Shown here piece by piece: positions 9,406-18,585 of a stretch of DNA of 64,000 nucleotides. The DNA is from an uncultured Erythrobacter sp. (lineage in GTDB: Bacteria > Pseudomonadota > Alphaproteobacteria > Sphingomonadales > Sphingomonadaceae), in NCBI GenBank assembly GCA_947499095.1, contig CANMMR010000007.1, positions 171,639-235,638 on the forward strand, read 5' to 3'. The position numbers and the translations under genes are program-made. Positions within the stretch are counted from its first letter, which is position 1; the number at the start of each line of letters is the position of its first letter. The notes beneath the pieces were generated by a model. The model was not told the DNA's origin, searched no databases, and was given only the letters and a program-made list of their open reading frames with translations.

Positions 9406-12400
9406 CTAGGTCGGGAACTTCAAAGTCCGGCGATAACCGCCTTCGATCGCATCGCCGCTGGCTTCCCCGCGGAGTTGGCGCGCTGCCGTTTGAACGAGCT
9501 TGGTGCCGAAACCCGGACTGCTGTCGACCGTGTCACCCGCTGCCTGACCGTCTTCCCGCCAATCGATTGCGACTTCGCCATCCTGATGGGTCCAACCGAT
9601 GTCGATCGACCCGTCGCGGGTGGCCAGCGCCCCGTACTTCGTCGAATTGGTTGCCCACTCATGCAGGATCAGCGCAATCGAGGTAATCTTGTCGTTGCTT
9701 ATCGTCGTGTCGGGTCCGGACATGTCGACGTTTTGACCGGCGAGATTAGGCCGCAGGACCGTATCGACGAGCTTCGATAGCGCAATGCCGCCATCGGCCG
9801 CGTCGCCAGCCTCGTTGGTCAGCGAATGCGAGCGGCCGAGCGCATGGATGCGATCGCGCAGGCCCTCGGCGAAGGTAGCGACATCGTCAGCGTCGCGCGC
9901 GGCGATCGAGACCATGGCCGAGATGACCGAGAACAGGTTCTTCACCCGGTGGTTCATCTCGCGGATCATCAATTCGCGCTGATCGAGCAGGCGGCGTTCG
10001 GCCGACACGTCGAAGGTCACGCCGATAAACTTGCGCGTGCCGGACACCTCGATGAGTTTACCGAGGCCATGAAGATAACGGGTTTCGCCATCGTCGAGCG
10101 GCAAGCGGAAGACTTCGTCGAAATCGCTGTCGCCTTCCATCGCCATGCGCAATGCGCGATTGACGCGATCGCGATCATCCGGCGGCAGCGAAGCCATGAT
10201 TGGCTCCAGCGTGTCACCGGGATCGTCCTGATCTAGGTCGAACAGATTGCGCTCGGTCGGATCTAGCACGGTCTTGTCGGTCGAGGGTTCGTATTCCCAG
10301 ACGCCGATCTTCGCGACCTCCAGGGCGAGCCTTAGACGCTCGCGTTCTTCACGCAGGTCGCGTTCCAGCGAGAGCGTTTCGGAGACGTCGGTGAAGATCA
10401 GCGTTGCGCCGTCCAGCTGACCGTCGAGCAAGCGATAGGGAATTGCCTGCAACACGAGCTCGCGATCAAGAGAACTAGAATGCATACCCTCTTCGACCTG
10501 CATTCCCTGCTTGGCGGCGCTCTTCGCCATATCCACGAAGTGATCGTTGTCGAGATTGTGCGGCAGGGTGGCGAGCGGTTGCCCGATATTCTCCTTCGTC
10601 AACGGGAAGAGATCTTCGGCTGCATCGGTGAAACTGCGTAGCTTCAGCTCGGAATCGACGACAATCACCGCCAGCTTGGTGCTGTCGAAGAAGTTCTTGA
10701 GATCGGCATTGGCCGTGGTCAGCTGATCGACCTTGTTTTTCAGCTCGTCGTTGACCGTCGTAAGCTCCTCGTTGGTGGACTGGAGCTCCTCGTTCATCGA
10801 CATCATTTCTTCGTTGGAGCTTTTCAGCTCCTCGTTCGTCGTCTCGAGCTCCTCGACCGTCGAGCGCAGGCGATGCCGAGTGGCCTGCAACTCTTCTTCG
10901 AGGAACTGGCGCTGGCCGTCCTCGGGATCGAATTCGTCGTAATCGTCGCCGGTGTCGGGTTCGAGGCCGCGGGTCTCGTTGACGACGAACAGGAAGGTCT
11001 GGTTGTCGATCGGCTCGCAGACGACCGTCGCCTCCAGCGTTCCGAAATCGGTGACGATCTCTACCTCTTTCACGATGGCCCGACGCCCGGTGTTCGACAC
11101 CTGGCGGATCATCGGAGCGAACAGCTCGCGCAGGCCCGGGCGGGCGAGCGAGGGCACGTGGATCGAGCGTTCCAACCGCTCGGGGAAATCGAGATACCGC
11201 CCGGCCGATCCCCAGCGTTCGAGCAGCATGGCCTCACAATCGAGCAAGAGGCTGACGGGCGAGTAGCGTTGCGCCAGCTTTTCCAGAGCGCGCAGCTCCA
11301 CGCCGCCCCGCCGCGTGGTTTCCTCCCGGTTCGACCTCTGTCGGCTGCGATTGATCTGCCGTGAAACATCGCTGGCCAGATTGAGAGTGTAGTTCCCCTT
11401 CACATTCTTGCGCCGGAATATGCGCGCCGTCTGGTCCACGGATTCGAACAGGTCTTCGTGCCGCCCGATCGTCTCGGACGAGCCGAGGAACAGGTAGCCG
11501 CTTTCGCGCGTGGCGAAATGAAACAGCGGGAACACCAGCTTCTGCAGGGAATCGTCGAAATAGATCAGGACGTTGCGGCAGGCGACGAGATCGATCTTGG
11601 AATAGGGCGGATCGCGCACAAGGTTGTGGACGCTGAAGCGCACCATGTCCCTGATTTGCGGCGCGATGGTGAACTTGTCCTTGCTTCCGTAGATGTATTC
11701 ATCCTGGAAAAGCTTGGGGATGTCCTGCAGCGACGCCAGCGGGTAGACGCCCCTCCGCCCTATATCGAGCATCTTGTCGTCGATGTCGGTGGCGAACACC
11801 TGCACATAGGGGCGCTTGTCGAACCGCTTGGCTGCGTCCGCAAACAGCATGGCAATACTGTAAGCCTCTTCGCCACTGGAGCAGCCGGGCACCCAGATCC
11901 GCAGCTCTTCGCCGTTCTTGGCCTCTTTCACCATCGGCGAAATGACCAACTCGTCGAGCTGCCTGAAATGGTCGGAGTCGCGGAAGAAGCGGGTGACATT
12001 GATCAGCAGGTCGCTGAACAAGGCGCTGCATTCGTTGCCGTTTTCCTGAAGGTGCTTGAGATAGGCCTTGGTATTCTCGATCCCGAGCACCTGCATGCGG
12101 CGAGCGACCCGGCGGTTGAGCGTACTGCGCTTGTAATTCGAGAAATCGTGGCCGACCGCTTCACGCAAGACGTCGCAGATATCGAGCAGCGTGTCGGCAT
12201 CCTCGAGATCGTTCTCGACCACGTCGGCAAGGCCGGCGCGCTGGAAGAATTTCGACAGGTGCTCGACCGTGTCGCGCGGATCGCAGGTGATATCGACCAG
12301 CCCCGTGCCGATGGCGGCGGTGGGCATGCCGTCATAGGCAGCCGTGTCGGGATCCTGCGCGATGCAGATGCCCGAATGTTCCTTGATCGCCCGCAGGCCC

Positions 12401-12837
12401 CGGCTGCCATCCGCGCCGGTGCCCGAGAGGATCACACAGGCTGCGCGCTCGCCCTGATCCTTCGCAAGGCTCTCGAAGAAATCGTCGATCGGGCGACGCA
12501 TACCGCGCTGTTCGGTGAATTCCGTCAGCTCGAGCACACCGTCCTTCACCGCGAGGCCGTGCGCCGGCGGAATGACGTAAATATGGTCGGGTTCGAGCTT
12601 CTCCCCGCCTTCCGCCTGCTTCACGGCCATCGGCGTGTAGCGTTCGAGCAGCTGTGCCATCAGCGATTCATGCGTCGGATCGAGATGCTGGACCACTACG
12701 AAGGCCATGCCGCTCTGGCCGTCGAAGCCGCTGAACATTTCGCGCAAGGCTTCCAGCCCGCCCGCCGACGCACCGACGCCGACGATCGCGAATTCGCCCG
12801 ATCGTGCGGGCTTGCTTGCTGGTGCACCCTCCTTCAT
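9406..12837 (-). CDS. CheB-CheR-PAS-HWE histidine kinase fusion protein
   Basis: 1143 residues, multi-domain sensor kinase. CheB methylesterase-like domain first (SAGG Ser24, QHL His51, GTGADGS Asp143 as the catalytic triad), then CheR-type SAM methyltransferase (about 225-480; WVPGCSSGEEAYSIAM). A heptad-rich coiled coil follows (VEELETTNEELKSSNEEM), then two PAS-like regions. The HWE kinase has HRVKNLF with His963, N-box LHEWATNSTKYGAL and WRE. No receiver domain precedes CheB. Its ATG overlaps the stop of the LOV gene (ATGA). HWE kinases often feed the PhyR/EcfG stress pathway in this group. Input is inferred to include light through the LOV partner. Confidence 0.9.
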   Translation of the reverse strand: MKEGAPASKPARSGEFAIVGVGASAGGLEALREMFSGFDGQSGMAFVVVQHLDPTHESLMAQLLERYTPMAVKQAEGGEKLEPDHIYVIPPAHGLAVKDGVLELTEFTEQRGMRRPIDDFFESLAKDQGERAACVILSGTGADGSRGLRAIKEHSGICIAQDPDTAAYDGMPTAAIGTGLVDITCDPRDTVEHLSKFFQRAGLADVVENDLEDADTLLDICDVLREAVGHDFSNYKRSTLNRRVARRMQVLGIENTKAYLKHLQENGNECSALFSDLLINVTRFFRDSDHFRQLDELVISPMVKEAKNGEELRIWVPGCSSGEEAYSIAMLFADAAKRFDKRPYVQVFATDIDDKMLDIGRRGVYPLASLQDIPKLFQDEYIYGSKDKFTIAPQIRDMVRFSVHNLVRDPPYSKIDLVACRNVLIYFDDSLQKLVFPLFHFATRESGYLFLGSSETIGRHEDLFESVDQTARIFRRKNVKGNYTLNLASDVSRQINRSRQRSNREETTRRGGVELRALEKLAQRYSPVSLLLDCEAMLLERWGSAGRYLDFPERLERSIHVPSLARPGLRELFAPMIRQVSNTGRRAIVKEVEIVTDFGTLEATVVCEPIDNQTFLFVVNETRGLEPDTGDDYDEFDPEDGQRQFLEEELQATRHRLRSTVEELETTNEELKSSNEEMMSMNEELQSTNEELTTVNDELKNKVDQLTTANADLKNFFDSTKLAVIVVDSELKLRSFTDAAEDLFPLTKENIGQPLATLPHNLDNDHFVDMAKSAAKQGMQVEEGMHSSSLDRELVLQAIPYRLLDGQLDGATLIFTDVSETLSLERDLREERERLRLALEVAKIGVWEYEPSTDKTVLDPTERNLFDLDQDDPGDTLEPIMASLPPDDRDRVNRALRMAMEGDSDFDEVFRLPLDDGETRYLHGLGKLIEVSGTRKFIGVTFDVSAERRLLDQRELMIREMNHRVKNLFSVISAMVSIAARDADDVATFAEGLRDRIHALGRSHSLTNEAGDAADGGIALSKLVDTVLRPNLAGQNVDMSGPDTTISNDKITSIALILHEWATNSTKYGALATRDGSIDIGWTHQDGEVAIDWREDGQAAGDTVDSSPGFGTKLVQTAARQLRGEASGDAIEGGYRRTLKFPT

Positions 12838-13376
12838 TCCATCCGGGCCCTTGCAATGATGGAGTGGCTCGACGCCAGCGCGTCGAAACTGCCGAGCAGG
12901 GCCCAGTTGTCGTCGCCGGTCAGCAAATTGAGTTGCTTAAGGCTTTCCTTGAGCGCGCGATCGTAGAGGCCGGGCTCAGAAGCCTTCTCCGGGTCGACCG
13001 GAAACTGCGAGCCGAGCACGTAAGTGACCTCATCGTCTTTCTTGAGCTTGGCCATATACACCAGGTTCAGGAATTTCCGCCCGTCCTTCGTGACGTTCGG
13101 AATTACGAACCGGCCATCTGGCTCGTCGGAATCGTAGAGGAATTCGCGCATATCCTTGCGAACGGCGTCGGGAGATTCGTCCGGCTGGAGGAAACGGCAG
13201 TTGCGATCCAGAACCTCGTCCGGGCCGTAACCGGACATATCGCAGAATGGCTGATTCACTGCGATCAGCGGCATGTCTTCAGCCTTCGCATCGGCCAGGC
13301 TGAGCGAAATGCGGCTCTCGGCGAAAGCGCTGCGCAGACCTGCAGGGAGTTCGGCGCTGGTGAAGAAGGTATCCAT
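12834..13376 (-). CDS. Short LOV (blue-light) photoreceptor protein
   Basis: 180 residues. PAS/LOV core at about 22-128 with the signature NCRFLQ preceded by DR (GRNCRFLQ in most LOVs; the Gly is Asp here). Cys60 would form the flavin adduct. Asn94 (NVTKDG), Asn104 (FLN) and Gln124 (GSQF) match the FMN-contact residues. About 50 C-terminal residues (SLKQLNLL...) may form a helical extension; no output domain is present. ATG 13376 is chosen over an upstream in-frame start because the domain begins soon after. Translationally coupled (ATGA) to the HWE kinase, so it probably signals to it in trans. Confidence 0.88.
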   Translation of the reverse strand: MDTFFTSAELPAGLRSAFAESRISLSLADAKAEDMPLIAVNQPFCDMSGYGPDEVLDRNCRFLQPDESPDAVRKDMREFLYDSDEPDGRFVIPNVTKDGRKFLNLVYMAKLKKDDEVTYVLGSQFPVDPEKASEPGLYDRALKESLKQLNLLTGDDNWALLGSFDALASSHSIIARARME

Positions 13377-13446
13377 CGCGCATTTACCTAGGTGGCAAGT
13401 AGCCAATGGCCAAGGCAAAATGCTTGATGTTGCTTTTAGTTAAATT

Positions 13447-13522
<76 letters not shown>

Positions 13523-13615
13523 GTACCATGTGTGCTCTGTCGCTTTGCTGATTGGGGGCGGACCCCCGATATAGCATTGCTCCGCCAGAGCGTCGGAACG
13601 TGGCGCGCCACTGCG

Positions 13616-14488
13616 TCATAACGCGCCAAAAGTCCAGCCCTCCGTGCGCGCGACCTGCGGTGTCATTGCTGTCGGCTCCCACCGCCGCTTTTCGCCGGCG
13701 ACCTTGCGCAGCCAGGCGGCGCTGAGCAGCGCGTCGGAGGAATGATCGTCGATTGGGCCATTACCTATCACCGGAGCAGAGCCCAGCGCGGTAAGTGCCT
13801 CATTGAGATCCTCATGATTGCGCATCTTGGCGCGCGACGCGCTGCGCCCGGCCTCCATCGCAGCGAGGCTGGTGTAGATTTCGACGATGACCGACCCTTT
13901 GCGCGGCAGCGGGTCGATCGGCCAGACCGGCAGCAGGCCGCGCAGGTGATGCAGCATCCGCATGCCCGTCAGGCTCGACTTTCCGACCTGCGCTGCGCCG
14001 ACGAGATTGAAGTTCGAATAGGGTTTGCAACCCATCGCCGCTTGCGCCTTTTCGGTCACGCGGAAGCGCCCGCGGCCATGCGCCGCATCGTCGCAGCCGA
14101 AATGCGCGCCGGTATCGGCGCCGTTGCGGAAATAGGGTGCGTAGTCCGGATGATCGACGAACGACTGGACGCCGAAATGCTCGTCGTTGCGGCAGATATC
14201 GTCGATCAGCGCCCATAGCGCCGGAGCATCGGGCAGAGAGACTGTGTTCTTGGGGAAATATGCGCCGCAATCGACGTGGGGCAGGCCGATTCCGAGGTCG
14301 AGACCGACAAGCGTGTTCTTCGGCAGGTCTTCGCGCAGCACGGTGAGCACTTCCTCCCGGCTCCAGCGATGGTCGATCAGCACCGGCCCGCTGCCAGCCG
14401 CTTTCGCCACCGCCAGCGCGATGCCCTTGTGTTTGCGCCCTTTCGCGCCCGACCAGTCGATGGCGAGGAAGTTGTCGAATTTGCGGAT
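13616..14488 (-). CDS. RNase H-fold-like conserved protein, probable ATC start
   Basis: About 290 residues. The N-terminus IRKFDNFLAIDWSGAKG has the look of an RNase H/actin-like beta hairpin (AIDWSGA); later blocks are VGLDLGIGLPH, AAQVGKSSLTG and VIVEIYTSLA. The first canonical start in frame is GTG 14410, but that would remove the conserved AIDWSGA strand. The frame is open upstream, and the rarA stop TAA overlaps an ATC at 14488 (taatc), where taatg would be usual. GAGAGG lies 8 bases upstream. The start at ATC is therefore inferred. Function unknown; nuclease-like only by fold resemblance. Confidence 0.65.
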   Translation of the reverse strand: MRKFDNFLAIDWSGAKGRKHKGIALAVAKAAGSGPVLIDHRWSREEVLTVLREDLPKNTLVGLDLGIGLPHVDCGAYFPKNTVSLPDAPALWALIDDICRNDEHFGVQSFVDHPDYAPYFRNGADTGAHFGCDDAAHGRGRFRVTEKAQAAMGCKPYSNFNLVGAAQVGKSSLTGMRMLHHLRGLLPVWPIDPLPRKGSVIVEIYTSLAAMEAGRSASRAKMRNHEDLNEALTALGSAPVIGNGPIDDHSSDALLSAAWLRKVAGEKRRWEPTAMTPQVARTEGWTFGAL

Positions 14489-15807
14489 TACGAATGCCTC
14501 TCGTTTCTCAGCTTGTCCCAGTAATCGAGCCGCTTGTTCACCTCGCGTTCGAAGCCGCGATCTACGGGTTCATAATATGCCTGCGGCTCCATCTCGTCGG
14601 GCCAGTAATTGTCGCCGGAGAAGCCGTCGTCGGAATTGTGGTCGTAGCTGTAGCCCGCGCCGTAGCCGATATCCTTCATCAGCTTGGTCGGCGCGTTGAG
14701 GATGTTCTGCGGCGGCATCAGGCTCCCGGTTTCCCTGGCCGATTTGAACGAGGCCTTCTGCGCCTTGTAGACCGCGTTCGATTTGGGCGCGGTGGCGAGA
14801 TATGTACAGGCCTGCACCAGCGCGAGCTCGCCTTCGGGGCTGCCGAGGAACTCGTAGGCATCCTTCGCCGCCATGCATTGCACCAGCGCTTGCGGGTCGG
14901 CCATGCCGATATCCTCCACCGCCATGCGGATCAGGCGGCGGGCGAGGAAGCGCGGTTCTTCGCCTGCAGTGAGCATGCGAGCGAGATAATAAAGGCTCGC
15001 CTGTACGTCGCTGCCACGCACTGCTTTATGAAGTGCGGAGATGAGATTGTAATGCCCCTCGCGGTCCTTGTCGTAGACGGCCACACGGCGCTGCAGGAAT
15101 TGTCCGAGCGCGGCGGGATCGAGCGGCTCGTCGATCTTGGCATTGTAGAGCGTTTCTGCCTGGTTGAGCAGGAACCGCCCGTCGCCATCGGCACTGGCAA
15201 CCAGCGCATCGCGTGCTTCGGGGGTGAGGGGCAGGGGACCTTCCAGATCCTCCGCCTTGGCCAGCAGCGAACCCAGTGCGTCGTGGTCGAGCCGCTGCAG
15301 GATCAGTACCTGCGCACGGCTGAGCAGCGCGGCGTTGAGCGCGAAGCTGGGGTTCTCGGTCGTCGCACCGACCAGCGTGACGGTACCGCGCTCCACGAAG
15401 GGCAGGAAGCCGTCCTGCTGCGCGCGGTTGAAGCGATGGATCTCGTCCACAAACAGCAGCGTGCGCTGTCCGGCTGCGGCGGCCTTGTCGGCGGCGGCGA
15501 AGGCTTTCTTGAGGTCGGCAACGCCGCTGAACACGGCGCTGACGCTCTCGAAGCGCATGCCGACACTGTCGGCGAGCAGGCGCGCGATCGTCGTCTTTCC
15601 GGTGCCGGGTGGACCCCACAGGATCATGCTGGAGAGGCGCCCAGCCGCCACCATCCGCCCGATGGCGCCTTCGGAACCGGTCAGATGATCTTGCCCGACC
15701 ACTTGGTCGAGCGCGCTTGGGCGCAGCCGGTCGGCCAGCGGCGCGTCCTCGCGCGGCACATCGGTCTCGGCAGTCGCCGGGAGGCTGTCGGGGAAAAGAT
15801 CGGCCAT
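14488..15807 (-). CDS. rarA: Replication-associated recombination protein A
   Basis: 439 residues, MgsA/WRNIP1-family AAA+ ATPase acting at stalled forks. Walker A GPPGTGKTT, Walker B LFVDEIHRFN, sensor 1 GATTENPSF, and the C-terminal tetramerisation domain ending LDYWDKLRNERHS. The start MADLFPD is the usual opening. The stop overlaps the probable start of the RNase H-like gene by one base. Divergent from padR. Confidence 0.95.
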   Translation of the reverse strand: MADLFPDSLPATAETDVPREDAPLADRLRPSALDQVVGQDHLTGSEGAIGRMVAAGRLSSMILWGPPGTGKTTIARLLADSVGMRFESVSAVFSGVADLKKAFAAADKAAAAGQRTLLFVDEIHRFNRAQQDGFLPFVERGTVTLVGATTENPSFALNAALLSRAQVLILQRLDHDALGSLLAKAEDLEGPLPLTPEARDALVASADGDGRFLLNQAETLYNAKIDEPLDPAALGQFLQRRVAVYDKDREGHYNLISALHKAVRGSDVQASLYYLARMLTAGEEPRFLARRLIRMAVEDIGMADPQALVQCMAAKDAYEFLGSPEGELALVQACTYLATAPKSNAVYKAQKASFKSARETGSLMPPQNILNAPTKLMKDIGYGAGYSYDHNSDDGFSGDNYWPDEMEPQAYYEPVDRGFEREVNKRLDYWDKLRNERHS

Positions 15808-15869
15808 TGGTCGGCTGACATAGGGGTTTCGTCGAGCTTTTGCAGGGGGCTCTTGCGAGGGACGATGAA

Positions 15870-15890
15870 AGATATATCTTAGTCATATCT
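15870..15890. promoter_or_regulatory. Candidate PadR operator
   Basis: AGATAT-9 bases-ATATCT dyad at 15870-15890, overlapping a 10-base palindrome AGATATATCT. It ends one base before AAAAGGAG, the ribosome-binding site of padR (ATG 15906), and lies in the rarA/padR divergent gap. PadR proteins commonly repress themselves from such sites; binding here is inferred. Confidence 0.4.
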
Positions 15891-15905
15891 AAAAGGAGTT
15901 ACGAT

Positions 15906-16685
15906 ATGACTGACAAAGACGAGCGCGACGAGCCGCCGGAAGGCAACATCCCCGATCATTCCGAAGGCGAGGACTTCGATGTCGATGTGGATATCGAGGT
16001 GGATGTCGATCCCGACCGCGACAGCTCGTACAGCCGCACATATAGCGCGTCGGGCTTTTTCGGACCCGAGGGCGTATTCGGACCGAAGGGCCCTTTCGGC
16101 CCGGACGGACCTTTCGGCCCGGACGGACCTTTCGGACCGGGCGGCCCCTTCGGCCCGAACGGACCCTTCGGCAACGGCTCCCGGAGGTCCGGCGGGAAGC
16201 ATCGCACGCGGCGCCGCCGCATGTTCGCCGCGGGCGAGTTGCGCCTGTTGCTGTTGCACCTGATCGCGGAGGAACCGCGCCACGGCTACGAGCTAATCAA
16301 AGCGGTCGAGGACATGACCGGCGGCAATTATTCGCCCAGCCCGGGTACGGTCTATCCGACGCTGTCGCTGCTCGAGGACGAGGGGCTGATCCGCGAGGTC
16401 GATGGCGACGAACCGCGCAAGGCCTATCGCGCCACGGAAAAGGGCCGCGGCGAACTGGTCGATCGCAAGGACGAAATCGAGAGCCTGGTCGAACGGATCG
16501 AGGGCCAGCGCGAGCGCCGCGCGAAATCCGGCAAGGCCTTCGCCACGCCGGAAATGTTCCGCGCGGTCGGCAATCTCGCCACCGTGCTCAAGAACCGCGC
16601 CAAGAGCGGCCAGCTCGACGAGAACACCATGCGCGAAATCGTCGATCTGGTGGACGATCTGGCCAAGAAGATCGAGCGGCTCTGA
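15906..16685 (+). CDS. PadR-family regulator with acidic and GPFGP-repeat N-terminus
   Basis: 259 residues. Residues 1-45 are very acidic (alternating D/E with V/I). Residues 53-90 are a Gly-Pro-Phe collagen-like tract, and 98-106 are basic (KHRTRRRR). The PadR winged helix runs 107-185 with [19 protein letters not shown] and [18 protein letters not shown]. The C-terminal helical part ([15 protein letters not shown]) likely dimerises. ATG 15906 has an AAAAGGAG ribosome-binding site. A candidate operator sits just upstream. Target genes unknown; the following membrane protein is one possibility. Confidence 0.85.
   Translation: MTDKDERDEPPEGNIPDHSEGEDFDVDVDIEVDVDPDRDSSYSRTYSASGFFGPEGVFGPKGPFGPDGPFGPDGPFGPGGPFGPNGPFGNGSRRSGGKHRTRRRRMFAAGELRLLLLHLIAEEPRHGYELIKAVEDMTGGNYSPSPGTVYPTLSLLEDEGLIREVDGDEPRKAYRATEKGRGELVDRKDEIESLVERIEGQRERRAKSGKAFATPEMFRAVGNLATVLKNRAKSGQLDENTMREIVDLVDDLAKKIERL
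16089..16175 (+). repeat. In-frame 18-bp tandem repeat (GPFGPx)
   Basis: About five units encoding [24 protein letters not shown] and GPFGN inside padR. Third bases vary, so the array is old or under protein-level selection rather than freshly expanded. Confidence 0.8.
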
Positions 16686-16758
16686 CCCTGTCTTGCTTGC
16701 CTCTCTTCCGATCCTCGCTACGCTGCGTGACGAGGGTCGGCAGAGGGGAGAGTGATTT

Positions 16759-17181
16759 ATGACGGAAACTGTCAGGACACCGTGGCACTTGTGGCTCGTC
16801 GGCGTAGTGACGCTGCTTTTCAATGCTGTCGGAATTTGGAGCTATCTCAGCACTCAGGCAGGCAATCTCGATGGTCTGGGTATGAGTACCGAAGCGATCG
16901 ATTATGTAACGAGCTTTCCCGCTTGGGCCGATTCACTATGGGCGCTGGGCGTATGGGGCGCGTTCTCCGGTTCGGTCCTGTTGCTGTTCCGATCGCGCTG
17001 GGCCGTCACGGCATTCCTGACCGCTATAATCGGCCTTGTCGGTACTACGATCTATCAACGGGTGCTGACGGACCTGCCCGCCGACATGCATGGTATAATT
17101 CTCCCGCTGGCGATTTGGGCAACCACATTGTTCTCGACTTGGTATACGATCAGCATGCGGCGCAAGGGCGTGCTGCGCTGA
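16759..17181 (+). CDS. Four-helix integral membrane protein, unknown function
   Basis: 140 residues with about four hydrophobic helices (11-30, 60-77, 82-100, 110-128) joined by short loops; residues WHLWLVG and FPAWADSLWALGVW are Trp-rich. A basic end (RRKGVLR) suggests a cytoplasmic C-terminus. A GGGGAGAG-like site precedes ATG 16759. Similar small proteins are annotated as hypothetical membrane proteins in sphingomonads. No function assigned. Confidence 0.75.
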   Translation: MTETVRTPWHLWLVGVVTLLFNAVGIWSYLSTQAGNLDGLGMSTEAIDYVTSFPAWADSLWALGVWGAFSGSVLLLFRSRWAVTAFLTAIIGLVGTTIYQRVLTDLPADMHGIILPLAIWATTLFSTWYTISMRRKGVLR

Positions 17182-17192
17182 GCTAAGCTGGG

Positions 17193-18341
17193 CTAAGCGT
17201 TGCGCTGCTCGAGCAGGCGCAGGTAGGTATCGACAACCACCTGGTTGATCGCGTCCCAAGAATATTCGCCAGCGGCGCGTGCGCCGGCCTCGCCATGGCG
17301 TGCGCGCAGCTCCGGGTTCTTGCAATAGGGTGCGAGCGCTTCGGCGAATTCGCGCGGCTTGCCTGCCTCGACCAGACGACCGGTCTCCCAGTCGTCGACC
17401 AGGCTGGCGCTCCCCGTCGCTCCGGCAGCCACGACCGGCAGCCCGCAGGCCATTGCCTCCAGCGTGACATTGCCGAAGGTTTCTGTGATCGACGGGTTCA
17501 GGAAGATGTCCCCGCTCGCCAGCGCCCGGCCCAGGTCCGCGCCGCCCTGGAAACCCACAAAGGTTCCGCCGGGCAGGGTCTTCTCGAACCATCCGCGCGC
17601 CGGGCCGTCGCCGATGACCAGCACTTTGTGCGGCACCTGCTCCTTGCGCAGCTCGACGATCGTGTCGGCGAAGATATCGAGCCCCTTCTCCATGACCAAC
17701 CGGCCGAGGAAGACGATGGCAACGTCGTGGTCAGCCAACCCTTGGGCTCGGCGCCACTCCATGTCGCGCTTGGAGGGATGGAAGATCGTCCGGTCCACCC
17801 CGCGCGACCAGATCGAGATATCGCGATGCATGCGCTGCTCGTGCAAGGTATCGACCATGCTTTGCGAAGGCGTCACCAGCGCGTCGCACTTGCGATAGAG
17901 ATTGCGAAGGTACGTCTCGACCATTGGTTCGAGAAAGCCGAGCTTATAGTATCGTGGATAGGTTTCGAAACGTGTGTGCACCGAACCGAGCACGGGAATG
18001 TCCCGTTTGCGCGCCCACTCCACAGCCGCTCTCGCACTGAAATCCGGCGATGAGATGTGCATCATATTGGGCCGGAAGGCTTCCAGATCGCGGCGCACCT
18101 CGTCATTCAACCCATAAGGGACGCGATATTCCGAGCGGCCGGGGATGGGCACGGAGGGCAGGCTGACCAGATCGCCTTGCGGTTCGAACGCGGGTGTGTC
18201 GATGGTCGGTGAATACACGCGCAAGGCAACACCTTGGCGAAGCAGGAATTCGGCCAGCCTGTTCAGTGCCTTGTTCGCGCCATCGACGGTCATGTTGTAG
18301 TTGCCGCTGAACATGGCGATGCGAAGGTCGGAAGCGTTCAT
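17193..18341 (-). CDS. Glycosyltransferase, GT4-like (family 1 group)
   Basis: 382 residues, GT-B fold. N-terminal acceptor domain opens LRIAMFSGNYNMTVDGANKAL; the C-terminal donor domain has VFLGRLVMEKGLD, IGDGPARGWFE and the E-x7-E motif ETFGNVTLEAMACGLPVV. It most resembles alpha-mannosyltransferase-like enzymes acting on lipid or trehalose-type acceptors, but donor and acceptor cannot be decided. ATG 18341 is chosen at the start of the Rossmann strand; the in-frame upstream extension is low-complexity. Confidence 0.88.
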   Translation of the reverse strand: MNASDLRIAMFSGNYNMTVDGANKALNRLAEFLLRQGVALRVYSPTIDTPAFEPQGDLVSLPSVPIPGRSEYRVPYGLNDEVRRDLEAFRPNMMHISSPDFSARAAVEWARKRDIPVLGSVHTRFETYPRYYKLGFLEPMVETYLRNLYRKCDALVTPSQSMVDTLHEQRMHRDISIWSRGVDRTIFHPSKRDMEWRRAQGLADHDVAIVFLGRLVMEKGLDIFADTIVELRKEQVPHKVLVIGDGPARGWFEKTLPGGTFVGFQGGADLGRALASGDIFLNPSITETFGNVTLEAMACGLPVVAAGATGSASLVDDWETGRLVEAGKPREFAEALAPYCKNPELRARHGEAGARAAGEYSWDAINQVVVDTYLRLLEQRNA

Positions 18342-18527
18342 CGTCGCGGGCCATAGGGCGCAGGAGAGCGTTTGGCGAGAGTAGGAAGTTCGGTTCGGGC
18401 CGGACGAATGTCCGGCCCGCATTAAACAAAAACGGACCCATTCCGCACAGCTTGCGTTGACCCAGCGAACCCCCAGCCTGTCGATGAATTCCTATTTCGC
18501 ATTGACTACGCTGCCCGCAAGATTATT

Positions 18528-18585
18528 GCCGCCGACGGGCCACGCGGTCCCAACGCCGCGCGTGCTCTCTGCAAGGAGAGAATAC
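18528..18585 (+). ncRNA. serC-motif-like leader RNA
   Basis: Immediately before serC are two stem-loops: CACGCGG (18541-18547) with CCGCGCGTG (18556-18564, one bulge), then CTCTC (18565-18569) with GAGAG (18576-18580). The second encloses the AAGGAGAG Shine-Dalgarno, 5 bases before ATG 18586. This matches the described alphaproteobacterial serC RNA motif, a suspected cis-regulator ending at the ribosome-binding site. TTGACT at 18502 may be the -35 element. Confidence 0.6.

Noticed and set aside
13616..14410. Annotating the RNase H-like gene from GTG 14410
   Set aside because: It would drop the AIDWSGA strand, and the GTG has no better ribosome-binding site than the ATC overlap.
16068..16175. 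Tandem repeat considered as a CRISPR array
   Set aside because: 18-bp units without spacers, in frame and translated as GPFGPx.
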